Below, piece by piece: positions 1-7,448 of a DNA stretch of 40,653 nt. A program made the translations under genes and the position numbers. Every line of letters begins with the position of its first letter. Position 1 is the stretch's first letter. The stretch spans positions 1-40,653 of the forward strand of contig CANRJV010000009.1 in assembly GCA_947631045.1 (NCBI GenBank). The letters are read 5' to 3'. This stretch comes from an uncultured Bacilli bacterium. GTDB lineage: Bacteria > Bacillota_I > Bacilli_A > RF39 > UBA660. The notes under the pieces were generated by a model. That model saw only the letters and a list, made by a program, of their open reading frames with translations, was not told the DNA's origin and did no database searches.

Positions 1-2
1 AT

Positions 3-71
3 ATAAATGCAAGTATAAACATAATGTATGAAGGGATAATAAGTTACTATAAAGAGATATATCAAAATTAA
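3..71 (+). CDS. 3' end of an unidentified protein (partial)
   Basis: An open frame enters from the left edge and ends at TAA (69-71), giving a 22-residue C-terminal tail ending YYKEIYQN. Codon use (AT-rich third positions) resembles the neighbouring genes. The fragment is too short to assign to a family. In Bacillus the gene upstream of holA is comEC, but nothing in this tail confirms that. Confidence 0.4.
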   Translation: MNASINIMYEGIISYYKEIYQN

Positions 72-91
72 AAATAAAAAAAAATAATAAA

Positions 92-190
92 AACAAGTAC
101 GGCAGCGACTGTCGGAAATATGGCCTGTGGAGGAGTGAAATCCTATGAAACAGGAAAGATAAGCCGTGAGGCTTATCAAGGTGAAACGAA
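92..190 (+). ncRNA. Unclassified structured RNA element
   Basis: This is a G+C-richer island inside very A+T-rich intergenic DNA. Three hairpins can be drawn in succession: CGGCAG/CTGTCG (100-105 with 109-114); CCTGT/ACAGG (124-128 with 150-154), which encloses AGGA/TCCT (131-134 with 141-144); and a perfect 8-bp stem GATAAGCC/GGCTTATC with a GTGA tetraloop (158-165 with 170-177). It is followed by GGTGAAACGAAA and an A/T-rich run. I compared it from memory with the T-box, FMN, SAM, TPP, lysine, glycine, cobalamin, SRP and RNase P consensus cores and it fits none. It could be a cis leader or a stand-alone sRNA. No long ORF overlaps it, and about 215 bp separate it from holA. Confidence 0.45.
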
Positions 191-399
191 ATAAATTTTA
201 TTGAGTTTTACTTTTTGTTCTTAATAATAATTTTAATCTTCTTACTAATAAGGCAAAAAAATTATATTATTTATATATAAATAACCATTTGGCGGTCAAA
301 ATGATTCAAAGATGTTGCGATTTTCCTTTATTAGAAGAAAAATGTCAAGAATTTAATAGAGAAAAAGTCCATTGATATATTCCCACATAATTATTTTTG

Positions 400-414
400 T
401 GAGATAATATAGAC
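400..414 (+). promoter_or_regulatory. Extended -10 promoter abutting the holA start codon
   Basis: TG at 400-401 followed by GATAAT at 403-408 forms an extended -10 element. Transcription would be expected about 7 bp downstream, at or next to the holA ATG (415). There is no Shine-Dalgarno sequence in the 20 bp before that ATG, so holA may be translated from a leaderless mRNA. Confidence 0.4.
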
Positions 415-1371
415 ATGAATACATATTTAATCGTTAGTGAAACAATTTATTTTATGGAAGAAAAATTAAAGGAATTAAAATCAGGCATTGCTAATGTTGT
501 AACTTTTAATTTGCAAGAAAATACTATAGATGAGGTTTTAGAAGAAGCCAGTTACTTTTCCATGTTTAATGATGATAAATGTGTAATTGTCAAAAATGCT
601 AAATTTGTGGGGACAAGCACTAAAGAAAATTCTAATAAAGCCAAAGAGCAAGCCGAAAAAGTTTTAAAATATTTGGAAAAAGAAAATCCGCATACGCGAC
701 TTATTTTTCTTTATAATGGTAAAGTAGATAATAAGAAAAAATTTGTGAATATTATGAAAGAAAATAATCACTTATTTATCTATCCTAGTCTTACTAAGAC
801 GGATATCAAAAATGAATTAAATAAAATTGCGGGAGAAGCTAAATATAAAATTGATGATAAAAGTTTATGGCATATTATTAATAAATCGAATGGTAATTTT
901 GATTTAGCCATTAATGAGCTTAAAAAGATTATGCTTTATTATAATAATCCTTGTCAAATTATGTATGATGATGTTATTCATTTAACCGCTAAAACTGTTG
1001 ATGAGAATAACTTTAAGCTAGTCGATAGTATTATTGGAAGAGACTTACCTAATGCCTTAATTTATTTAAATGAAGCTAAAGTTTTGAAAGTTGAACCTAG
1101 TGTAATTCTTTCTCTTTTATATAGAGAATTTCGGTTAATGTTATCTTCCTTAATATTAGAAAAGAAAAAAACTAATTATAACAGTATTTTACAAGAGTTG
1201 AGATTAGCTGATTGGCAATATCAAAAAGTCAAAAATAATTTAAGATTATATAATGAAAAGGAAATAAAAGAAGAAATTGTCAAATTAAGTGATTTAGATT
1301 ATAAATATAAAAGCGGCTTAATTAATCGTGATGTAATATTGATTTCTTATATTATGGATTTATGCAGTTAA
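415..1371 (+). CDS. holA: DNA polymerase III subunit delta
   Basis: The product is a 318-aa protein of the HolA/YqeN family, the delta subunit of the clamp loader that opens the beta sliding clamp during replication. The length fits the family (about 340 aa). The N-terminal AAA+-like region has the typical delta pattern: an early segment on taking in the polypeptide and target (SYFSMFNDDKCVIVKNAKF), a LIFLYNGKVD strand in place of Walker B, and an all-helical C-terminal collar from about residue 210 (SIIGRDLPNALIYLNE, the delta signature). It has no Walker A motif, as expected for delta. It stands alone in front of mnmA. The ATG at 415 has no ribosome binding site; an extended -10 lies directly upstream, so a leaderless transcript is plausible. 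The family call is confident. Confidence 0.9.
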   Translation: MNTYLIVSETIYFMEEKLKELKSGIANVVTFNLQENTIDEVLEEASYFSMFNDDKCVIVKNAKFVGTSTKENSNKAKEQAEKVLKYLEKENPHTRLIFLYNGKVDNKKKFVNIMKENNHLFIYPSLTKTDIKNELNKIAGEAKYKIDDKSLWHIINKSNGNFDLAINELKKIMLYYNNPCQIMYDDVIHLTAKTVDENNFKLVDSIIGRDLPNALIYLNEAKVLKVEPSVILSLLYREFRLMLSSLILEKKKTNYNSILQELRLADWQYQKVKNNLRLYNEKEIKEEIVKLSDLDYKYKSGLINRDVILISYIMDLCS

Positions 1372-1403
1372 ATATGCTAGAATAAAGGACCGAGGTGGCA
1401 AAG

Positions 1404-2498
1404 ATGAAAACAGTAGTTATTGGCATGTCAGGTGGTGTTGATAGTGCCGTAGCGGCTTATTTATTAAAAAAAGAAGGATATAATGTTATTGCTCTTTTTA
1501 TGCGGAATTGGGATAGTACCATTAATGGAGAAGACTATCAAAATGATGATATTATCTGTCCCCAAGAAAGAGATTATAACGATGCCAAAAAAGTTTGTGA
1601 AGAATTAAATATTCCGCTTCATAGAGTGGATTTTATTAAAGAATATTGGGATTATGTCTTTAAATATTTTTTAAAGGAATTAGAAAAAGGAAGAACTCCT
1701 AATCCGGATATGTTATGTAATAAATATATTAAATTTGATTTATTTAAAAAAGAAGCCGAAAAATTAGGAGCTGATTATATAGCTACTGGTCATTATGCTC
1801 GCATTAAAGATGGTAAACTTTTAAGGGCCGTTGATTTAAATAAAGATCAAACTTACTTCCTTGCGGATGTTTCCTTAGATGGATTTAAAAATGTCTTATT
1901 TCCAATAGGAAACTTAAAAAAAGAAGAAGTAAGAAAGATTGCCGAAAGAGAACATTTAGAAGTAGCGAAAAAGAAAGATTCTACCGGAATTTGCTTTATT
2001 GGTGAAAGAAATTTTCAAAAATTTATTCATAACTATTTAAAAGAGAATAAAGGGCCAATTATTGATGTTAAAACGAAAAAAGAAATTGGCACCCATAATG
2101 GATTAATGAATTATACAATTGGTCAAAGAAAAAATGTGGGTTTGTCAGGACATACCGAAAGACATTTCGTCTGTGGTAAAAATGTCAAAGATAATATTTT
2201 ATACGTAACGATTGGTGACGAAGAATACTTATATAGTGATGCTTGCAAAATAAGTAATGTTAATTTTATTAGTGCTGTTCATCCCGCTTTTTGTACGGCT
2301 AAATTTCGTTATCGAGGGGAAGATGTTCCGGTACAACTTGAGTATTTAGAAAATAATGAAATTTTAGTTAAATACCCAGATAAAGCTAAAAGTGTCACCC
2401 CAGGCCAAGCATGTGTTTTATATTTAGGCGAAGAGTGTCTTGGCTGTGGCTTTATTGAAACAGTTTATAAAGATGGTGAAAGACTTTGGTATTTATAA
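1404..2498 (+). CDS. mnmA: tRNA-specific 2-thiouridylase MnmA
   Basis: MnmA makes the 2-thio group of wobble uridine 34 in the tRNAs for Lys, Glu and Gln, using ATP to adenylate C2 and persulfide sulfur passed by a cysteine desulfurase. The PP-loop motif SGGVDS lies near the N-terminus. The catalytic pair is present: a Cys in NPDMLCNKYIKF and a second Cys in DSTGICFIGER. The GHYAR motif that contacts tRNA is also present. I chose the ATG at 1404 because GAGGTGG (1392-1398) is an ideal Shine-Dalgarno; the GTG at 1395 lies inside that site. The protein is then 364 aa, normal for the family. Its 3' end overlaps the convergent spoVB-like gene by 34 bp. Confidence 0.93.
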   Translation: MKTVVIGMSGGVDSAVAAYLLKKEGYNVIALFMRNWDSTINGEDYQNDDIICPQERDYNDAKKVCEELNIPLHRVDFIKEYWDYVFKYFLKELEKGRTPNPDMLCNKYIKFDLFKKEAEKLGADYIATGHYARIKDGKLLRAVDLNKDQTYFLADVSLDGFKNVLFPIGNLKKEEVRKIAEREHLEVAKKKDSTGICFIGERNFQKFIHNYLKENKGPIIDVKTKKEIGTHNGLMNYTIGQRKNVGLSGHTERHFVCGKNVKDNILYVTIGDEEYLYSDACKISNVNFISAVHPAFCTAKFRYRGEDVPVQLEYLENNEILVKYPDKAKSVTPGQACVLYLGEECLGCGFIETVYKDGERLWYL

Positions 2499-3793
2499 TT
2501 CTTTAAAAAATGATATACAAAATAAATATTTAAGGAAACGACCACTAAAATATTTAATATTTCGGAAATAACTAAAGAATACATCCCAACATGAACTAGC
2601 GAAAATACCCCTAAAGAGGCGAGTTTAATGAAGACTCCCGCAATCGTAATTTTCATCGTTACATGAGCTTTATCAATAGCTTGCAAAAAACTCATTAAAA
2701 TATTTTCAATATAAAAAAGGGGAAATATAGGACTGAGAACTTTGATATAATTAAGCCCAAGGGTAGTATTATATAATTTAGTTAAAATAAAATTATCAAA
2801 AAAGATGAGAATAACTGAATAAGTAATACCAATACTTAGAGAAAAGAAAAGGGCTTCCTTTAATCTTTTCAGCATTAATTTTTTATTCCGATTTAAATAA
2901 TGTTTACTAATCTCTGGGATTAAAGCTGATGAAATAGCGGTAATAAAAAAAGATGGGACTGTTAAAATCGGAATCGTATAAGCATTATAAGCGCCATATT
3001 CTACTAAAATATAATTATTAGTGTAACCAGAATATAAAAGTAAATTTGTTAAAATTATGGGCTCAAAAAAATAGCCAATATTCCCAATAATCCGGGAAGA
3101 GACCGTGGGAAGAGAAATATTTAAAATGTTTTTTAAAGTATATTTATCGGGGATAAGATTATTTTTATAAATTTTAATATTTTTAGGTAAGAATAGTAAA
3201 TTAATAAATATCGATACTAATTCTTCAATAAAGGAAAATAAAAATAGAGAAGCAGCCGCTAAAATATCACTTTTGGCCATTAAAGGTGGTACTAGTAAAT
3301 AAATAAGTATGCCTCTTACTATTTGTTCAATAACATTGGAAACAACATTGGGAATCATATTTTGTTTTCCATAAAAATAGCCTTTAATGATTGATGAAAT
3401 AGAAATAATCGGAAATGTTAAACTCATCGCAATTAATAATAAAAAACATCTTTCTTCATGAAGAAGATGAATCGCAATATATTTAGAGGCAAATAGCATA
3501 AATATGACAACTAAAAAATTTATCGCCATGATAAGAATAGTTGAAGTCGAAATTATTTTTAAATTATTATGTTTATTTTCGGCGACTAATTTAGAGATTG
3601 TGGTAGGTAAAGCTAGAGTAGCAATCGTAATTAATAAAGAATAAGTTGGCATGACTAAAGAATAAAGGCCAATAACTTCCGCACCTACGATTCTCGTATA
3701 AATAATTCTAATAATAAAACCGAGGATTTTAGTAATAATTCCTCCGAGGATTAAGATCAAAGTGGATTTTACAAATATATTTTTACTTTTCAT
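2465..3793 (-). CDS. spoVB: SpoVB-like polysaccharide/lipid flippase (MOP family)
   Basis: This 442-aa integral membrane protein of the MOP/MATE-like polysaccharide transport family has about 12-14 hydrophobic segments throughout. The N-terminus (MKSKNIFVKSTLILILGG, then LGFIIRIIYTRIVGAEVIGLY) is characteristic of SpoVB/YtgP/MurJ-type lipid II or wall-precursor flippases. The SpoVB assignment rests on gene order: in Bacillus subtilis spoVB neighbours comN and the rel-dtd region, exactly as here. SpoVB acts in spore cortex synthesis, but paralogues serve vegetative wall synthesis, so the exact substrate is inferred. It is about 75 residues shorter than B. subtilis SpoVB. The start at 3793 follows AAAGGTGATT. 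The gene is divergent from comN and convergent with mnmA. Confidence 0.75.
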   Translation of the reverse strand: MKSKNIFVKSTLILILGGIITKILGFIIRIIYTRIVGAEVIGLYSLVMPTYSLLITIATLALPTTISKLVAENKHNNLKIISTSTILIMAINFLVVIFMLFASKYIAIHLLHEERCFLLLIAMSLTFPIISISSIIKGYFYGKQNMIPNVVSNVIEQIVRGILIYLLVPPLMAKSDILAAASLFLFSFIEELVSIFINLLFLPKNIKIYKNNLIPDKYTLKNILNISLPTVSSRIIGNIGYFFEPIILTNLLLYSGYTNNYILVEYGAYNAYTIPILTVPSFFITAISSALIPEISKHYLNRNKKLMLKRLKEALFFSLSIGITYSVILIFFDNFILTKLYNTTLGLNYIKVLSPIFPLFYIENILMSFLQAIDKAHVTMKITIAGVFIKLASLGVFSLVHVGMYSLVISEILNILVVVSLNIYFVYHFLKNYKYQSLSPSL

Positions 3794-3856
3794 AAATCAC
3801 CTTTAAAAGCCAAATAAAATAGTATATAATAATATTATGAAAGAAGGCATTTAATT

Positions 3857-4120
3857 ATGGCTTTAGAAAATGAAAAATTTGCATCCTTAAATGATTTATA
3901 TAATCGGTTACTTCCCGCTTTAAAAACGAAATCAGCCGACTTAAAACGGGAGAAATTAAATATATCGGAAAAAGATATATGGTCTTATTGTCTTAAAAAT
4001 AAATGGAGTAATAAAACGGATTTAAGAATGCATGAACTTGTCGATGATATTCTAAATGTTGATGCCTTTAAATTAGAAATATACCTTAAGAAAAATATAA
4101 TACAATATGAGGAGATATAA
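3857..4120 (+). CDS. comN: ComN-like post-transcriptional regulator family protein
   Basis: The product is an 87-aa protein resembling the YrzD/ComN family (post-transcriptional regulator family). The recognisable pattern is a short N-terminal helix (LLPALKTK), then ISEKDIWSYCLKNKWSNK, then LHxLVDDIL-type MHELVDDILNVDAF, with a C-terminal YL-rich helix. In B. subtilis ComN acts after transcription on comE mRNA and localises with DivIVA; whether that applies here is unknown. The gene lies between spoVB (-) and rel (+), matching Bacillus order, and rel starts on the next base after its stop, so the two are co-transcribed. A TATAAT lies about 30 bp upstream, and the ribosome site AGAAGG is at about 3842-3847. 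The family assignment is from remembered pattern and context. Confidence 0.6.
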   Translation: MALENEKFASLNDLYNRLLPALKTKSADLKREKLNISEKDIWSYCLKNKWSNKTDLRMHELVDDILNVDAFKLEIYLKKNIIQYEEI

Positions 4121-6253
4121 ATGAAAGATACCAATATAACCTTTGAATCATTAAAAGAAAAACTTAATTATTTTCCGGAAAGTTCTTTAAAGAAAATTGA
4201 AGATGCTTATTTTTATGCGAAAAAAGAACATGAAGGAGAAAAAAGATTAACGGGCGATGATTTTATAACCCATCCTTTGCATGTGGCGGAAATTTTAGCT
4301 TCTTTAAATGCGGATGATGTGACGATTATTTCCGCCTTACTTCATGAAGTATTAAATAATGGAAAAGATGCCACGAAAGAAGAAATAGAAGAAAAATTTG
4401 GTAGTGAAGTGGCTACTATTGTCGATAGTATTTCTAAAATTAATAAATTAGAGTTAATGGATGAAACGGAATCATCCGCCATTTATTTACGAAAAGTTTT
4501 GGTAGGACTTGCTGAAGATCCCAGGGTTTTATATATAAAACTAGCAGATCGTCTTCATAATATGCGGACAAACTGGGCTATAAAACCGGAAAAGCAAAAA
4601 GACAAAGCCAATGAAACAATGAGTGTTTTAGTTCCTATTGCCCATCGTTTAGGGATTAATTCCATTAAAAGTGAACTTGAAGATATTTGTCTTAGTTATC
4701 TAAAACCTGATGTTTATCAAGACATTCTAGAAAGACTTGATAAAACTAAATTAGAACTAAATGATAATTTACAAGAAATGAAGGAAAGTTTATCGCATTT
4801 ACTTACTGATAATGGGATTGAACATGAGATAAAAGGAAGAGTCAAAAGTGTTTATAGTATTTATAATAAACTTAATAATGGTAAACGATGGGATCAAATT
4901 TATGATATTTTAGCATTAAGAATTTTCGTCAAAAAAGAAACAGATTGTTATACCGTTATTGGCTTGATTCATTCAAAATATCGTCCTTTGCCAAAGCGAT
5001 TTAAGGATTATATTGCTAATCCCAAAGCGAATATGTATCAATCTTTGCATACCTCTGTTTTTGGTTCTGATGGAGAAGTTTATGAAGTGCAAGTAAGAAC
5101 ATACGAAATGGATGAAATAGCCGAAAAAGGTATGGCTTCCCATTGGTCATATAAAGAAAAGGGAACTAAAAAAGTTCAAGCTTTAATGGAACAAAAATTA
5201 GAGATGTTTCGAAACATTATCGAAACTAATAATGAAGAATCTGATTCTTCATTCGCTTCAAATGTCGAAAATGATTTACTAGGAGAACTTATTTATGTCT
5301 TTACTCCAAAAGGTGATGTTATCGAGCTTCCAAAAGATGCTACACCGCTTGACTTTGCTTACCGAATTCATGGTAGAGTCGGAGATACCACTGTGGGGGC
5401 TATTGTTAATGATAATATTGTTCCTCTTTCATATAATTTAAAGAACAATGATATTGTCAAAATAATTACGAATAATAATGCGTCTCCTAATCAAGACTGG
5501 TTATCATTCGTTAAAACATCTCAAGCAAAATCTCGGATTAAATCTTATTTTAGTAAAAAAGAAAGAGAAGAACACATTTTAAAAGGAAAAACTATTTTAG
5601 AAAAAGAAATTAGAAAGAAAAAACTTAGTATTAACGAGGTCTTAAGTGAAGAAAATTTAAATAAAATATTTAAAGATTTAAAAATTGAAAATTTAGATGA
5701 ATTATATTTACAAATTGGCTCTCTTCGTTATACGGCGGGTTATATAATTGCTCTTACAGTAGAAGATAAACATAATGTCGAAGATGTCTTAATGGAAAGA
5801 ATTAAACCTACTGTGGTTAAGCAAGATAAAGACGATATTATTGTCGATGGTAATGCAAATATTATGTATTCTTTAGCCAAATGCTGTAAACCAGTTAAAG
5901 GTGATGATATTATTGGTTTTATTACAAAAGGCGAAGGCGTAAGTGTTCATAAAAGTACCTGTCCTAATGCCAAAAATAAAAGTGATAGACTAATTAAAGT
6001 TGAATGGAATATGGCTTCTGACAGTATGTATATTACTGATTTGGCTATTTTAGTTAATAATCCGAATTTTCTGGCTGATTTAGTGAATGAAGCATCCAAA
6101 GAAAAAATTCATATTATGGAGATTAAAAATAAAGATATTGATAATGGTACTTTATGCAGTATAACAATTAAAGTTAAAGATAAAGAAGCCCTAGAACACT
6201 TTAAAAATCAATTAAATAATTTTAAAAATATTAAAATATTGGAGAATATATGA
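4121..6253 (+). CDS. rel: Rel (p)ppGpp synthetase with degenerate hydrolase site
   Basis: This is a long RSH protein of 710 aa: HD domain (about 25-190), synthetase (about 235-350), TGS (about 385-450), zinc-finger/RIS (about 590-625, AKCCKPVKGD) and C-terminal ACT. Synthetase residues look intact: a G-loop-like RVKSVYSIYNK, the DILALRI Asp, RFKDYIA, MYQSLHT and EVQVRT. In the HD domain, H51, H75 and D143 are present, but the canonical HDVVED motif reads HEVLNN: the metal-binding Asp is Glu76, and the catalytic Glu-Asp pair is Asn79-Asn80. I infer that (p)ppGpp hydrolysis is weak or lost while synthesis is retained, as in E. coli RelA. The ribosome site GAGGAGA lies in the end of comN, and dtd follows with a 4-bp ATGA overlap. 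Confidence 0.93.
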   Translation: MKDTNITFESLKEKLNYFPESSLKKIEDAYFYAKKEHEGEKRLTGDDFITHPLHVAEILASLNADDVTIISALLHEVLNNGKDATKEEIEEKFGSEVATIVDSISKINKLELMDETESSAIYLRKVLVGLAEDPRVLYIKLADRLHNMRTNWAIKPEKQKDKANETMSVLVPIAHRLGINSIKSELEDICLSYLKPDVYQDILERLDKTKLELNDNLQEMKESLSHLLTDNGIEHEIKGRVKSVYSIYNKLNNGKRWDQIYDILALRIFVKKETDCYTVIGLIHSKYRPLPKRFKDYIANPKANMYQSLHTSVFGSDGEVYEVQVRTYEMDEIAEKGMASHWSYKEKGTKKVQALMEQKLEMFRNIIETNNEESDSSFASNVENDLLGELIYVFTPKGDVIELPKDATPLDFAYRIHGRVGDTTVGAIVNDNIVPLSYNLKNNDIVKIITNNNASPNQDWLSFVKTSQAKSRIKSYFSKKEREEHILKGKTILEKEIRKKKLSINEVLSEENLNKIFKDLKIENLDELYLQIGSLRYTAGYIIALTVEDKHNVEDVLMERIKPTVVKQDKDDIIVDGNANIMYSLAKCCKPVKGDDIIGFITKGEGVSVHKSTCPNAKNKSDRLIKVEWNMASDSMYITDLAILVNNPNFLADLVNEASKEKIHIMEIKNKDIDNGTLCSITIKVKDKEALEHFKNQLNNFKNIKILENI

Positions 6254-6693
6254 AAGTTGTAATTCAAAGAAGTAAATACAGTAATGTTAAAATTGAAAAT
6301 AAAATATATAATGAGATACCCCATGGTTTAGTCGTTTTCTCTTGTTTTACGGATGGTGATACCATTGAGGATATTAATTATATAGTCAAAAAAATTGTGA
6401 ATTTACGCATTTTTGATGATGAAGAAGGTATCATGAATAAAAGTATTTTAGATAAAGAGGGAAAGATTTTATCGATTAGTCAATTTACTTTATATGCGGA
6501 TACGAAAAAAGGAAATCGCCCTAGTTATATTAAAGCTTTAAATGGCCAAGAAGCTATTAAGTTATATGATACTTTTAATAATGAATTAAATAAATTGGTT
6601 CCCACTGTAACTGGTGTCTTTGGAGCCGAAATGGAAATAAATATTCAAAATGATGGTCCAATTACCATTATTATTGATTCGAAATGTAAATAA
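6250..6693 (+). CDS. dtd: D-aminoacyl-tRNA deacylase
   Basis: Dtd removes D-amino acids (and glycine mischarged on tRNA-Ala) from tRNA in the cytosol, acting as a homodimer. The 147-aa length is typical. The two family signatures are visible: SQFTLYADTKKGNRPSY, which supplies the active-site segment, and NDGPITI near the C-terminus, which carries the cross-subunit Gly-Pro motif. The start codon overlaps the rel stop (ATGA), implying translational coupling. The rel-dtd pair is widely conserved in Firmicutes. Confidence 0.93.
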   Translation: MKVVIQRSKYSNVKIENKIYNEIPHGLVVFSCFTDGDTIEDINYIVKKIVNLRIFDDEEGIMNKSILDKEGKILSISQFTLYADTKKGNRPSYIKALNGQEAIKLYDTFNNELNKLVPTVTGVFGAEMEINIQNDGPITIIIDSKCK

Positions 6694-6716
6694 TTTTTCT
6701 AAATAAAGGGGGATTT

Positions 6717-7388
6717 ATGAAAAATATTGATTCAACTTATACGAATAATTCGTATTGTAACCTCTGCCAAGGTAAGTGCTGCAAAAGTTGTGGATGTTTT
6801 TACTATCCTGAAGATGTTAATTTAACTTTTGATAATCTAATATCTTTATTAAAAGAAGGACGCGTATCTATTAGTACGATGATTAGTTTTAAATATAAAT
6901 CTTTAAAAGAACAGGAAATTGCCTTCATGCTTCTTTTAAGAGAAAGAAATATTAAAAGAGATGTTATTGATTTATTTTCGCTTCCTACTACTTGTGCTTC
7001 CTTAACTAAGAAAGGGTGTATGTATTCAGAGGCTAAAAGACCAAGCGGCGGTTTACATTTAATCCCCGCTTTTAAACCAGTGCTTTGCCATTATGATGAA
7101 GAGCATTTTTCGAAACTCTCTGAGTGGCAACAATATCAAGAATTATTGTCATCTGTCATCTTTCAAATGACAGGTCTTAGTTTTGAAGAAAAGTTAGAAG
7201 AAGACATTGAAAATTACTTTTATGGTTTTTTAAAAGAAAACTTTGAAGAAGTAGATTCAAGTAGTTTAACAGAACATAAAGTTATGATTTTACCAATTAT
7301 TGAAAGAATGTATCCCCATTTAAAAGAAAAAGCTCAAGAAAGAATTAAGAATGAGAATACTTTATCTCTTAAAAGAACACCCAAATAA
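6717..7388 (+). CDS. YkgJ-type cysteine-cluster protein
   Basis: The product is a 223-aa protein with an N-terminal cysteine cluster, CNLCQGKCCKSCGC (about residues 18-31), and further Cys in TTCAS, KKGCMY and VLCHYDE. The pattern CxxCxxxCC plus distal Cys matches the YkgJ/UPF0153 family of putative zinc- or iron-sulfur-binding proteins, whose function is not established. The C-terminal third is charged and helical. It has its own ribosome site (AAAGGGGGATTT) 24 bp after dtd and probably shares the comN-rel-dtd transcript. A terminator-like hairpin follows at 7421-7448. Confidence 0.6.
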   Translation: MKNIDSTYTNNSYCNLCQGKCCKSCGCFYYPEDVNLTFDNLISLLKEGRVSISTMISFKYKSLKEQEIAFMLLLRERNIKRDVIDLFSLPTTCASLTKKGCMYSEAKRPSGGLHLIPAFKPVLCHYDEEHFSKLSEWQQYQELLSSVIFQMTGLSFEEKLEEDIENYFYGFLKENFEEVDSSSLTEHKVMILPIIERMYPHLKEKAQERIKNENTLSLKRTPK

Positions 7389-7391
7389 CTA

Positions 7392-7448
7392 TTTACTAAT
7401 AAGCTCTTTTGTGCTAAAATAATCCCTAATTCAGGGGGATTTTTTTTA
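7392..7448 (+). promoter_or_regulatory. Overlapping promoter, intrinsic terminator and ribosome site
   Basis: TTTACT (7392-7397), a 17-bp spacer and TAAAAT (7415-7420, with an extended TG) form a good promoter. Directly downstream AATCCC (7421-7426) pairs with GGGATT (7436-7441), followed by a run of T, which is an intrinsic terminator for transcripts arriving from comN-rel-dtd. A transcript started here at about 7427 would lack the left arm, so AGGGGGAT is freed to act as the Shine-Dalgarno for the ATG at 7449. The three signals share the same 50 bp. Confidence 0.5.

Noticed and set aside
301-375. A 24-codon frame (starting MIQRCCDFPL) upstream of holA
   Set aside because: It has no clear ribosome site, no promoter close by and no recognisable features; a chance frame is as likely.
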